A DNA stretch of 64,000 bases from Thuidium tamariscinum (lineage: Eukaryota; Streptophyta; Bryopsida; Hypnales; Thuidiaceae). Under the pieces are notes generated by a model that was given only the letters and a program-made list of their open reading frames with translations, was not told the origin of the DNA and made no database searches. The DNA is taken from the NCBI GenBank assembly GCA_947034885.2, contig OX344758.2, positions 15,527,067 through 15,591,066 on the forward strand. The letters are read 5' to 3'. The translations under genes and the position numbers were made by a program. Positions within the stretch are counted from its first letter, which is position 1, and each line of letters starts with the position of its first letter. Below, piece after piece: positions 1 through 11,258 of the stretch.

Positions 1-1411
1 CCAGGTAATGCACAGTTGTCACAAAAGCGACTAGAAGCTCGCTCTAAGGTATTAGAAATTGCAAGAGACCGACCTTCATTAATCTTAGAGAGAGAGAGGG
101 ACAAATGACTTGGATTCTTATTATTCTACAGCAGCCATACGTTAAAACCTGTTTTGTTTTATGACATGAAAACGACTTGGAAAATTAAGCATGCTAACCC
201 CGCTTCATTACTTTCATTTCAAAACATCTTCGGCATAAGTTAACATAACAAGCAACCGTAATAGAGAGCAAAAGCCCTACTGATTGACATGCCCCTCTCT
301 CTCACAAGCAGTGTGGATAATCTTCAAGAGAGGAGGAGGTTTGAGAAGATTGATGCTAAGTACTTTTCTTGCATCTTGAATGACCAAATCTGTAGTTTTC
401 GGTTGAATAGCATCCTTGTTCTGATGACCAGCCAAAGCGAGTCCTACGGTTGCTTTAAAAACTTGGACTTGGCATCATGTCTAGGACCAGGCAAATTCTT
501 GCACAAATCTCGGTACACTCTAAAGCAATAAAAGCGAAAGCATTGGAACGAGAGAGATGCACGTATTTGTGATCACAAAAGTTGACAATTTCAAAGAGTA
601 TACCTGTACTCCGTCAATGTTGCAGTGAAGGAGGGATGTTAAGAGAGCATTCTCCTGATGTTAATCACCGACCACGGCATCTCTGTGATACTGTTCATAT
701 GATCCTGCAACACCAAATGAAAGCTTATTAGCCATCTCTTCTTCGCAAACGGTAAAATACAAATAGTGAGCTTGTAAACAGACTTCACATTCGAGTGTGT
801 GCACATACGATGAGTACTTGGCATCGGAGTAAATGAATTACTTGTAAACACACAAAATAGAAGAAATACGCGCAACGGAGTTCCATAAAAAGAGGGTAGG
901 CACCAAAGAAAGGTGATTGGAAATTGTCATTTCATTATTCTCAAAAAATCAGACTTCCCATTTGTCATTGGCAATGGAAGCAAAGTAAACTGAACTCAGA
1001 GCCCAACTTCAGCAGCTCGTGAAAAAAACCCAACTACCGGGAGTGGCAAAACCCGCTCCAAGAACTATACACACTAACAACAACACCGTTGTCCTGTACT
1101 ACACTAGTCCTCCAAAAATGCAGCACAGGAACTGTGGACTACAATAAAATCAGCCACAAACTCCGTCCTCTGCGATACTCCTCCCCAACGGCAAGACGTC
1201 TGCGTCGGGGCAAAGTTATCAGTCATTCCGGCAATGTCGAGCCCAAAATTTCATATTCTTCTAACCTAGAATCTCACGCACAAACTATTTTCTCAACAAT
1301 GCCAGCCTCGTCGTGAATGAAAAGACGAAAACCTTGCGGTAAATATAGGCGGCAACAGTATGCTACAGGCGCTACATCGTGTATATAATACAGATTGAAG
1401 TAGTGCACTCG
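1..1411. other. 3' flank of the DUF506 gene, no further gene seen
   Basis: Moderately AT-rich DNA downstream of the DUF506 stop codon, including its untranslated 3' end of unknown length. It has a short GA run near 90-105. Small open frames here lack any recognisable domain or coding character. Confidence 0.5.
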
Positions 1412-2758
1412 TCAGATAGCGATCGGCAAACCCTTCCGCTCCGCCCGCTGTTCTTCCACCAAGTTCCGAATGGAGGACGTCAGACCTGCTTCTCTCAATA
1501 TAGATGCAAGTCCAGTCTGGCCAGGTCGCTGAAAGACTCTTGGCTTGAAGGTCGGAAGCGTCCATCCACTGTTGTCAACAATGGGCTTGATCGCGACGTT
1601 ACCTGAAGGCTTGTTACTGACCTCCGTGAGCTTCTTGCCCACAAGATTCTTCAAGTCCTTCATCGCCCGCCTCTCCCCACCTCTTAGGTAGTCCACCTCC
1701 ATCTCATCAGTGTACTTGGCATTCCAGCCATTATCTCTCAATGCGATACGAGAAATATTACACACATCCTGGTCGTGTGTCTTGTAAATAGTGTCGTTCG
1801 TTGTACGCCTGTACATTGAGAACCACTTGGCACGCATATACTCAGGTTTCCGCCATGGAGGGAGATGCATCCCTCGCTTCTTTAAAGACAACTTCACGCC
1901 ATCGGACATGATATTCACAATCTGTAAGAGACGATCCGCCCTGCCGACAAACACGGTCGGCAGTACTTGAACAACGGCGTTGTAGCACGAAGTAGGTCGC
2001 GCAATCTCGAATTGCGCCTTGAAGTCGACGTCGATCAACACTCTCTCGCTCTTTCCCGTTGCACTCTCGAAAACCACGTCAATGTACTCGTAGTCGCCAC
2101 CGGGGAAGCTCCCGGCGTGGTCCCACCGCGATTTGCATATGGCAGCATTGTAACCGCCGGTTCTAAGATGCTTCATAACTCGACGCTTCAAGCAGCTTGT
2201 GGCGCCGTCCTCTTTAGCCTTCGCCTTGTTCACTTCACTCAGCAAGATCCTCTCAGTAACGTTCATGCTGGAAATCAATTCCTGTAAAATCTCAGAAAGC
2301 TCTCCGCCAAATGAAGACCTGGAGTCTTCGAAATCGCTGCAATCGCACATGGAGCTGCAATTGCAGCGAGACCGAGGGAAGCGCCCGCCGTCGCTGTCAT
2401 TTTCAATAAACCCGTCCACCATAGCGCCTAGGCAAACCGAGTTCAACTCGTGCTCACTCCCACTGCTCACATACTGATTCCCGAATTTGTTCTCCAAATC
2501 AACTCCATTCCCAAACATCTTACTTCTGATATTCTCCGCTCCTACTTCCGGCACCTTCGACCGAGCTTGGAACTGCGCGGACAGCAACCCCATGGTATTG
2601 ATATTCACGCTCTGCGACGGCACACGCACAAGCGTCGTTGCGCCCGAAGCGGACTCTTCCCTCCCTTTATCCGCCTTCGCACGAGCCAGGTTTCTTGCGC
2701 TGCTACTCCTCGCCTTCGACGCAGCGCCAATCGATCTCATCGGCAACAACCCTGGCAT
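1412..2758 (-). CDS. DUF506 family (PDDEXK-like) protein, single exon
   Basis: About 448 codons without a visible intron. The family (PF04720) is plant-specific and placed by profile similarity in the PD-(D/E)XK nuclease-like fold; no biochemical role can be read here. Visible family landmarks in order: a CLGAMVDGF segment near residue 110, a short Cys-rich stretch (RCNCSSMCDC) near 130-140, the core around 190-230 (HLRTGGYNAAICKSRW, then GGDYEYIDVVF), the LIDVDFKAQFEIARPT block near 241-256 and LPPWRKPEYMRAKWF near 299-313. About 130 residues follow this last block, a longer tail than I expect for the family. Start choice: the frame is open upstream to a GTG at 2764, but the first ATG is at 2758 with A at -3; a second ATG at 2740 has C at -3. 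The stop is TGA at 1412-1414. Base composition is clearly richer in GC than the surroundings. It is the only convincing cellular gene in the window. Confidence 0.9.
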   Translation of the reverse strand: MPGLLPMRSIGAASKARSSSARNLARAKADKGREESASGATTLVRVPSQSVNINTMGLLSAQFQARSKVPEVGAENIRSKMFGNGVDLENKFGNQYVSSGSEHELNSVCLGAMVDGFIENDSDGGRFPRSRCNCSSMCDCSDFEDSRSSFGGELSEILQELISSMNVTERILLSEVNKAKAKEDGATSCLKRRVMKHLRTGGYNAAICKSRWDHAGSFPGGDYEYIDVVFESATGKSERVLIDVDFKAQFEIARPTSCYNAVVQVLPTVFVGRADRLLQIVNIMSDGVKLSLKKRGMHLPPWRKPEYMRAKWFSMYRRTTNDTIYKTHDQDVCNISRIALRDNGWNAKYTDEMEVDYLRGGERRAMKDLKNLVGKKLTEVSNKPSGNVAIKPIVDNSGWTLPTFKPRVFQRPGQTGLASILREAGLTSSIRNLVEEQRAERKGLPIAI

Positions 2759-3668
2759 CCTCACTCAACTCTCCCTTACCACTTATCACTTCCTATAATA
2801 CACTCGTACAGCACAACCTCTCGAAAACCACGAACGCTACAAAACGCTCTCCATGGAATGGTATCCAAAAACACCGATCACGTCCCCGAAAACCAAAAAC
2901 CAATGACGTATCCAACCAACCGCCTTTACTCTGTTTCGATTGCTCTTTCCCTCAATCGACTACTGAACACATTCGCATACAATCCCAACCTCTTCCCTGT
3001 TTCTATTCTCAAGCACATCGCAACTAATCCTGCAACTACAAATTCTAAAGGCAGAATCAAGCCGCAGGAGCTAGAGGAAGCTTGAGAAAAGCTTGAAGAA
3101 GCTGGTACAATACTACAACCACAGCTCCGACAGGAAGGGCTTATAGAGAGTGAGCGAGCGGGCTGGGTTAACCCCGCAGTCCCGCACCGAGAATGTCTGC
3201 ACGAAGGGATGGATGAGAATTTGAAATGAATGAGATTTTTGGATGGATGCGCAATTTTCGAACTGACGGAGATTGCGTGCAATCAGTGTGGGAACGCAAG
3301 GTGATCATTCCGGGGTTTGGTCAAACAGGGGGAACGGGAATGGGGGGTGGTTTGCGTGGGCCCCCCGCTGAGGGAGCCCCACGAGGCGTCCCGTCAGAGG
3401 TCGGCAGGAATCTAGGTTCCTGAATTAGTGAAAATAGGTACATTTCGAGGGAATGGGGATTCAGAGATAAGAAACAGGCCTCGTCACCCTCCAAGACCCT
3501 GGTTGGAGCCTGAAAACCTACATTTAAAAAAAAAAAATTTACATCAATTTCTTCTTTAATTTGACGGGAGGGTGTGTTCAAGTTGGAAACTTAATTGATT
3601 TTAATTTATACATTAGGTAAGTTAAGTCAATGGCTTTCGTGATCAAAAGAAAATGATGCAAAATGCAA
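2759..3668. other. 5' leader, promoter region and upstream flank of the DUF506 gene
   Basis: The stretch to about 3430 is GC-rich and holds the presumed 5' leader and promoter. From 3430 the DNA becomes AT-rich. The open frames on the plus strand here are antisense to the leader and have no domain. Confidence 0.4.
3139..3146 (-). promoter_or_regulatory. Candidate TATA box of the DUF506 gene
   Basis: On the minus strand the sequence reads CTATAAGC about 380 bases upstream of the ATG at 2758. If used, it would give a 5' leader of roughly 350 nt. The leader region is pyrimidine-rich and contains no better TATA element nearer the start. This is a motif-only call. Confidence 0.3.
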
Positions 3669-3831
3669 CACTAGAAGAAAGTTTGAAGTTTTTATCGTGA
3701 CTTCAACACAATCTAGATGATGTTTTGTGTTGACTGCAACACAAAATTTGCAAATTTACATCGTAGTCAACACAAAACATCATCTAGATTGTGTTGAAGT
3801 CACGGTAAAGGCTTCAAACTTTCTTCTAATG
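3669..3831. mobile_element. CACTA-type MITE, 163 bp, TSD CAA
   Basis: The left end starts CACTAGAAGAAAG; the right end reads, on the other strand, CATTAGAAGAAAG. The two arms pair over about 75 bases with few mismatches, making a near-complete hairpin. It is flanked by CAA at 3666-3668 and again at 3832-3834, the 3-bp duplication expected for CACTA (EnSpm) elements. There is no coding capacity, so it depends on a transposase from elsewhere. It shares the internal string ATTGTGTTGAA with the element at 30500-30757. Confidence 0.85.
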
Positions 3832-5865
3832 CAATGTTTATCATGAGTTGAACTTTCAACTAATAGGAATGAAGAAAGTTTGAGAAAGTAGGATCATTCA
3901 TGTCAAAAAAGTCTCTACAAATGAGGTATTGTCACACCCTTCCGACAATGAAATAATGCACACACTAAATTTCTTTCCACCCATTTTTCAATTCCAAAGA
4001 AAGAAGACAAAACTTCTCAATCTTCAAAAAATAGGGCCTATACAATTTGAGGAGAGAGGGTCATGTCCTCATTCTTTAAAGATTGCGAATGGGATAAAGA
4101 AATTGTGACAATCTCTGATTGTGATACCAATGGAAGAATTCAACAAGGTAGAAACACCAAAAATTGTCTCTTTTTTGTCCATAGTACAATGTCAAACAAA
4201 ATTGAGTATAGATTTGAATTCTTTTCATTTAAACAATCAAACCATGAACATCAATGTACAAAGTTGAAAAGTAGATATACCAAAGTTGTAGTATGCAAAA
4301 TATAAAACAATATTTTGGAAGTTTGAAGAAAATATAAGAGTTATGATGTGGAAAAAATAATTTCAAAGTTAGCCATGTCTAAAACTTGGTTTATATGTCA
4401 CAATTTGAAATTATTTTGTATTTTGTCAAATTTTTCTTAGAGCTTTAAGAACACATTTGTACCTAGTGTGTGGGTATATACCAAACATGCAAATGATGTT
4501 TCTTTTTACAATATTTGAATATTTTGGGGGAATTGAGAGCACAAAAGTCCATCATCCATTGTAGAGAAAGTATAGGTTGCAACTTGAACCATTGTTACAT
4601 CTTAATGCCCTCACATTTGAAAGACTGGTTGAATAGGGCAATGTGTTCAATGTATATTTTAGAGCCTAATAGTAATATCTTTCATAGTTCCTTTTAATGA
4701 TGTTTTCAATTGTTCACATTGTTCAACCATGATTTTAAAGAACTTTTCAATGTTCTTTTAAAAATAAAAAATCTTCCTCCAAAACTTTGTAATATTTAAT
4801 ACCACCAGCATACAAGAAGCATTTCAATGAAGCACCCCCCTAAGAAAGCTTGCATTAAAATGCAATTGATTCAAAACTTATCTAAATAAAAGCTTTTTAA
4901 AAAATAGAGGAGGTTGTCTAAAGAATTTACAATCAAATAATAAAGATGCACTTTCAACAACTTTTGAGCCATACACCACCAAGCACTTAAATAGAACCTT
5001 CTCCCCACCATACTCAACTCTCTTTAGTTGTGATCATCCACAAAAATGATAGGATTTTGAAAATTTTCAACAAAATGAAAAAACTAAAAAATCCATGATA
5101 CTTATCACCAGTGAAAGCATGTCAACAACCCAAGCCAAAACCTAGATGATAGTACCATTCCTTGATCTTTCCATAAAGCTTATTCAAGTAGAGACGGTGA
5201 CAAATATCAACACACAACCAGATTGTATCCTTCCTTATCACAATGATTTTTTTCTTCTTCCATGCAAAATCATCAACTAGTGCTAAGGTAGGTAGTGGTG
5301 GGGACTCTTCTTCAATGAATAGGAACCTGATGCATGGCAACTTCCCAGCCAGCCAATGACTCTCTTGCAACTCCCCACTCAGCCAAAGTAAGGCAAACAA
5401 CGTTGCCAACTTTCCCATTCAGCCAATGACTCTTTTTTTTTTGGGAAGATTGAACGAAATTCTTTCCCATGCATCCAGGGGAGTTTGTTTTTTCTTCTCC
5501 ATTCCGCGGCTCTAACTTCACTTAACTTACGCAATCCATGCATGTCAGTTGCTTGCACACTTGATCATTGATAAGGCTGTGTGGTGTGCTTATCAAGGGA
5601 AGCGCACTATTCAGTCAGTCCCCACTCCCTTCTATGATGACCTTCCGTTCCGTCCCGGCCTCTTGAAGTCTGCGCCCGCCCCAATTCACTCCCTCGCCTC
5701 GGTGAGGGGCCGGAGGGAGGAGAGGACGGACACTAAATCCTTCATTCGAAGTGGGGCCCAGCAGGGGATAGGATGTGTACCTGAGGGATTTTTTTTATTT
5801 CTTGCACATAATTGTTTTGCAAGTTTTGAAATCAGTCTTATTTGCGGTCAGACCCATACTAGCTA
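3832..5865. other. AT-rich intergenic DNA, nothing identified
   Basis: No domain-bearing open frame. A pair of short imperfect direct repeats based on CAGCCAATGACTCT lies at about 5350-5430. Composition shifts toward GC from about 5450 onward. Confidence 0.4.
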
Positions 5866-6051
5866 CATTGAATAGGGATTTTAAGGAGACCAAAAAAATA
5901 TGGGGATTTATTCCAGAAAACTGAAGGTGTTTGAAACATAGTGAACAATCCTGTATAATTTATTAACTTGGATGTACAACAAAGGTAAATATTTATGTAG
6001 TGTGAAATGTTGATCAATTAGGATGAATCCCCTTGAAACCCCTATTCAGTG
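5866..6051. mobile_element. Possible MITE with CACTG-like termini
   Basis: The left end CATTGAATAGGGATTTTAAG is matched in inverted orientation by the right end, which reads CACTGAATAGGGGTTTCAAG on the other strand. TA flanks both sides, so a 2-bp TSD is possible but weak evidence. Just right of it, ACACCGC[AG]TAGAATAGG occurs twice, near 6068 and 6111. Confidence 0.5.
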
Positions 6052-6139
6052 TAGGAGATGTCTACAATACACCGCATAGAATAGGTCCACCCTTGAAGGG
6101 TTTCACCACACCGCGTAGAATAGGGGCTTTTTATTTACT

Positions 6140-6959
6140 TTTACCCGGGAGAACCCAATATTTACCCTGCTGAGCCCGCTTCCGTCGAATGGAGGATTTC
6201 AGCTTATTAGTGTACTGGCTGGGCCCAGTCAGCCACAGAAGAGGGACGGACTTCTTCCCCGTCACTCAACGCAACCGTTGAAGACTGGCTGAGGACTTGA
6301 AGGCCCCCGGCCGGTCTCAATCACGGGCGTCCGAACCCGGCCACCCGTTCCACTGATTCAGGGCCCAAACTCGAGCTCCGCAACCGTTGTCGTACTGGAC
6401 ACCCCCCACCCACCCCGGGCCGGCCTGCACCCGGCCCGACCCGGTCTGCCCCAGCACCACGCTGGCTCAGCTCCGTCACGGCAGCCCGCCAGGACAGGCG
6501 TCATGATCACTTAATAAGCAGGCCTGTATATTCCATTCTGTGATGCCCAATATGCCGGGTAATAAGTTAAGGTATTTTTGCTGACTGGGTGGGGAAGCCC
6601 GGCCGGCCGACGGAGAAGCTCGCCCGGAGTGAGCGGCTGACTGATTGAACTGACGGACTTGGGGATTAGTTACCTCACTTCACTCTCCCAATGATTTTAC
6701 CGCGTGGGTAAATCTGCTGCAGGGAGTGCAGGCGAACTGAAACTGAGTGATGGGGCCATGGGGGGGCCGTTCCTGGGGAACTGTGTTCCTTTTGCGTTCC
6801 CCATATGGGAGGAGACATGTGTGAAGTGCGTGAGCAAGGGGGGTACTACACGTGGTTTTATGACGTGGACCGCCACGTGGATCTGAATTCGTGGCACTCT
6901 GAGTGCTCGCCCTTCACGATGGTTGGGGCCCGTTCAACCGTGCAGCCAACATTTACGGG
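6140..6959. other. GC-rich island without an identifiable gene
   Basis: About 800 bases of GC-rich DNA in an AT-rich setting, with many CCCGG/CCGGCC strings around 6300-6500 and a CACGTG G-box core near 6873. Short open frames (for example 6805-7005, plus) have no domain, and the last runs into an inverted-repeat terminus. It could be a decayed gene or promoter remnant; no function is assigned. Confidence 0.35.
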
Positions 6960-7416
6960 AGAGGCACCCAATGGCGCACCTGCACCCAATGCCGTCCATT
7001 TCTAAGGGGCAGGGAGAACTGACCCCCTCGCTCGGCCACTTGGGTAAAACGCTGTAATTTTGTATTTTTCACACAGATTCTTTTTTGCAAATTTTGAATT
7101 CATATTTGTGATCAGAGACCGCAAATTAGCTAGGGGGTGAAGAAAGTAGGGGTGATCACGGCCCAAACTAGGGGGCTTTTTGTTTTGATTGCACCTCTGG
7201 TAAAACATGGTAAGGCCGAGCGAGGGGGCCAATCCACCCAGATCTTTCTAAGTCAGTCATTCATTCTAGAACAGAAATGTAGCAGGATTGTAGATTGCTT
7301 ATTGTTTTAGGTCAAAAGAATAAGTCATGTACTGTTTACCTACATTTATAGCCTGAAATGATTGTGTGCTATAGAAACAGACAACATTGGGTACAGGTGC
7401 ACCATTGGGTGCCTCT
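6960..7416. mobile_element. Foldback element, TIR AGAGGCACCCAATGG
   Basis: The left terminus (6960-6992) and the right terminus (7386-7416) are inverted copies of a roughly 31-base sequence starting AGAGGCACCCAATGG; weaker pairing continues inward a further 15 bases. No clear TSD. The interior is mostly another foldback element (7011-7239), so this is a nest. Confidence 0.65.
7011..7239. mobile_element. R-family foldback element (copy 1), nested
   Basis: The left end contains AACTGACCCCCTCGCTCGG and the right end has the inverted match CCGAGCGAGGGGGCC. The interior carries marks shared with the other R copies: a TTTGCAAATTTTGAATTCAT segment, then AGAGACC, then TAGGGGGCTTTT followed by a GCACC segment. 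No protein coding. The family recurs at 32845, 33145, 33383, 41931, 42110 and 42995. Confidence 0.7.
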
Positions 7417-8600
7417 ACCTTAGTAGAAAAAAGAGAAAAATAAATATTTATCGAATGCAGAATTTGACCAACTTTACCATTTCTCTAATTAGTATGTGTG
7501 CTATCTTTGACAAATTGTAGTTCGATGCAAAAATAATCTAAATTTTGTATGTGTAAAAATGTGTGCATGTCTATATATTTAAAATAAAAATCTAAAGTTT
7601 CAAGGTTTTTTCTTCATAAAAAGTGCTATAAATTGCAATTTCTATTGTGAAAAGCAAGGAATGTTAGGATCCTCTTGTTTTGGATATTCAATCATATAAT
7701 CTTGTACTAAACTAGTATAAGAATTTGTAGAATTTTTTTCAAAAACATAGACTTTGTAGATTGCAACATAATTGTATTTAAAGTATAAAGATTCAATTTT
7801 AGAATATGTTTTGCAAGTAGATTATTTGACTTTGAATCATCTTTAACTTAAAAAGAAATTGAACTAAATATTATAATTGGAAGAAAAATTATATTGAATT
7901 TTTTTTCTTGAAACACATGGACAATTTCCATTGATGAGAGGGAAAAAGTATAATGAACTAGAGGAACAAGTCCACAACAATTAAAAAAAAATTAGATTTT
8001 CTTACAATTGTATTGAAAATTTGAATTAGAAGTCTACAATAAAAAAAATTCTAAAACAAATGCTTGATTATTATTCTTCAAAAAATTATTAAGTAGAAAT
8101 GAGTACAAAAATGAAGCAAGAACAACTAAATTGTCGATAGTTCTAAAATGGAGTTGAAACACACTAATGCCAATAGAAAGATTGTTCTAGTAAGCATACT
8201 AAATCTTATGTGACCTTTTAAAAAAAATATTATATTATAAAAAAATTTAGTACGTTCTTTTCTTTATAAGTTTTTTGCTACTAAACAAGAAGTTTCATAA
8301 CTTTCACAACATTGGTCCAAATGGAATGAATTGAGCTTTCCACATACACAAAATAGTCATCTACGATAAAATTAGAAAACTTAATTCAATTTTTCTTCTT
8401 GCTGGTCAAAACTACTTTAAGAGCTTAAAATAGCACATTAGGCATTAGGGGATTTTTGAAGCCATTGGAAGACTGTAGGAACAAAATTTAGCCGCGCGAA
8501 GAGGAATCCTATGTGGTTGAGAGAGTGCGACGTCATTAAAAAATTGAAAATAAATAAATAAAAATTTGTCTTTTTTCATATTTTAGGACCTAAAAATTAG
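7417..8600. other. AT-rich intergenic DNA with a short LINE-tail-like stretch
   Basis: Mostly featureless. Near 7914-7960 the string TGGACAATTTCCATTGAT, followed by purine-rich DNA, matches the 3' end of LINE1 near 44200. It may be a minus-strand LINE 3' fragment. Confidence 0.3.
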
Positions 8601-9060
8601 ATTTTTTTGGGGGGGGGGTAAATGCTGGCTTAATAGCAGCCAGTAGTTATAGGAACAGTTTCGGGGAATAGCCCCGAAACGGCCCTTTGAAGGCCTCAAA
8701 TCCCCTCTAATGGGAGATTTGAGGGCTTCAGAAGACCTCAAATTATCTTGAGTTCTTAGACTATGGAAATGCACCGCATCAACTATTTGACATGGTCGAA
8801 ACACTACCGCAGCAAAAAATAGTAATTTTCTTAAATGTAAAAATTTTAAATTTTAAATTAAAAAAAGTTTTTTCAATCAATTTCAGGTTTTTTAACACTT
8901 TTTAGAATTTCGGGAAAAAATAATTAATTTTTTTTAATTCAAAAATTCACCGATTATAGGATGATTTATTGTTTTAGGAAGGCATAAGGAACATACAAGG
9001 GAATAGCCTTGAAACAGCCCTCCCTTGCCTTCAAATCTCCCCTAACATAACTTTTGTTCC
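8600..9060. repeat. Two direct copies of a 65-bp dispersed motif (F family)
   Basis: Copies at about 8652-8712 and 8989-9053 share the pattern GGGAATAGCC, then GAAAC, then a GCC-rich stretch and TCAAAT with CCCCT. A third copy lies at about 11768-11830 (plus) and a fourth at about 23675-23745 (minus). AT-rich spacers of similar make-up adjoin each copy. No TIRs were found, so this may be part of a longer decayed element. Confidence 0.5.
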
Positions 9061-9672
9061 TAAACACCTATTGGAATAAATTAATATAATCTATCCATGA
9101 AGCTCATATGATTTTCCTATCTTCAATAAAAAATTTAGAAAATAGCATGTCAAAAATTGAAGTCACATGAGCCTACCCAACATTCCAAGAGTCCCTTGAA
9201 GAGACTTTGGGACTTTAGGATTTAAATTTCATCCAATTAACAACTACACAAAAATAAAAATAAAACTCTCGTGGCACTTCATGATTATATATTAGTATAA
9301 TCCACATATAGGACACACTTGCATCACTACTTTCTCTAGTGTTGTGAAAGAGAAGTTATAAATGTATTTTCATTTGAGTTCATTTCATAAATCACTATCT
9401 TTTGAATTATATATGAATATTTTGTACAAAATTAATTAACAATCCAAAATTGGATTCCATATGAATGATGTTCTAGTCCATGAGGGTAAGATATTCATGT
9501 TGTGTCGGCCTAATTTAGAGCAATGTTGATGATTAGAGACCACTAACCAAGAGCTATAATAGTGCCTAATGATGAAAATTAGTACAATGTACAATAATTC
9601 ATGTTAATTAAGATAATTCATTGAAAATGCTTTAGGAGACTAAAGCATTTTAGTACTACAAACATGGTTTGC
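9061..9672. other. AT-rich intergenic DNA, nothing identified
   Basis: No open frame with a domain, no TIR pair and no tandem repeat seen. Confidence 0.4.
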
Positions 9673-10080
9673 TTAACCCCTAAAGGTTCAAACACCATTT
9701 TTTTTGTAACATAGCAATTTTGGTAGTTCCCTATTGATGAAATTTTTACTTATTTTTTTCTTTAAATTTTCACACATGTGTTCAAGGAGTAGCTTTAAGG
9801 TTTAATAATGTCCATAACTTTTGATTTCATGGTTAAATTTTTTTTGTAAGATATGTCATTTTCATCATTCAACAGTAGTTCATGCAACTCATTAAACCTC
9901 TTTAAAAATAATTTTTTAAGATTTAAAAGTTTGAAATTCATTCTTTAGAATTATATGTACAAAAGAAGCTTGAATCATTCCATTTTGGTAAGTTAGATGA
10001 AAGATATGAGGAGTCTTAGTTTGTGAGTAAGTATAGTTCCCATAGACTTTATATCACTATTTTTATACAATTTCAACCTA
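9673..10080. mobile_element. Truncated TTAA-flanked element (E family)
   Basis: Begins TTAA then CCCCTAAAGG and continues with internal sequence matching the left part of the copy at 36619-37072 (TAGCAATTTTGG, then CATAACTTTTG, then an AAGCTTGAATCATTCCATTTT segment). Its own right terminus is not found before the next family member starts at 10374, so it appears truncated. The right limit is approximate. Confidence 0.5.
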
Positions 10081-10373
10081 TGCCATTGGATCCCTCCAAT
10101 ACTAAGAAGACAAAAGGGCTCTATTGTTCCAAATAAGAAATAAATTTATAGTTGTAGAAACACTTCCTATCTTAAATTATGAAATCTCCTTAGTATCCCA
10201 ATCCATTTTTGTTTCCTAAAAAACCAAGGGAAGAATTCCTTACACCTAAAATTAATCAAATCTTGCATATTAAATCTCTTCCAAACCAAATTTCTACGTG
10301 GATGCATATTGCAGTCTACTAGCAAGTTCATCACATGAGCATGGAATATTTATTTAAATTACAAAAACGTTGT

Positions 10374-11258
10374 TTAACCCCTAAAAGCCTCAGAGGACAA
10401 TTTGGAGTCCGAGCACCTCAATTTTTAATGAAAATTTTTAAAACTTTTTCATAAGATAGGAAAATTGATTAGCTATGTGGAAATATAATTTTTTTATTTC
10501 ATTAAGTACCTGGAAGCAATAGTCACACCACAAAAAGCTAAAAATTTCAGCTTGGCAAGCAAAGAAATTAATCCACAAAAAAATGAAATTTAAATTTAAA
10601 ATTTCTTTTTATAAATTATATTCTTGTCTACATGTGAAGCTTTGATTCATTACATTTGAATGAGTTATGTGAAAGTTATGAACAATCTTTTTTGGGGGGC
10701 AATTTGAGCATCTTCTTGAAATAATAACTTATAGGATTCATTTCTGAATGTAATTTTCACTATTTAAAAAAAAATTGACAAGGTTAAAATTGCTTATTAG
10801 AAAAATCTCACCATTGAGATTATTGTGTTTTGATCCCATCTTAGAGCTATGAATGATTTAGTTTGTTTTTCAATGTTGGATTTACTTCTACTTAGTGAAT
10901 TTTTTAAGAACAAAAATCAGGCATTCTAAAAAGAAAATTCCTAGACTTTCAACTCAATTTTTCAATATAGTGTTTTTTAATTCAAAGTCCATTATACAAA
11001 AAATTTCAACAAATGGCACTCAAAGCCATCTAAAATTGGAGGATAGTTTTAAAAAAACTCTTTTTTTCAATTTTTGACCCAATTATCTTCCAATCTATAC
11101 AGTCAAAGTTCATAAATTTTTTACCTCATGATCTTAGACAAATAAAGTATAAGATCCTACGGTTAGATTTTATGAAAATCCTTTTAGAAGAATGCAACAA
11201 AAATGGAAATTTTAAGTTTTTTTTGACAGAAAAATGGCATTGGGCCTTTAGGGGTTAA
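10374..11258. mobile_element. TTAA-flanked element (E family), 0.88 kb
   Basis: The left boundary is TTAA followed by CCCCTAAAAG; the right end is CCTTTAGGGG followed by TTAA (11255-11258). TIRs start CCCCTAAA and the flanks are TTAA, as in piggyBac/Kolobok-type insertions. It has no transposase coding. The interior contains the family-wide segment around 10640-10690 (GAAGCTTTGATTCATTACAT, then GTGAAAGTTATGA). Confidence 0.65.

Noticed and set aside
1967..2287. Plus-strand frame inside the DUF506 gene
   Set aside because: Antisense to the conserved DUF506 core; the minus frame is the one with family motifs.
2450..3085. 211-codon plus-strand frame overlapping the DUF506 gene start
   Set aside because: Antisense shadow of the DUF506 coding region and leader; it has no domain.
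6805..7005. 66-codon plus frame in the GC-rich island as an exon
   Set aside because: No domain, and its end lies within the terminal repeat of the foldback element; no splice evidence.
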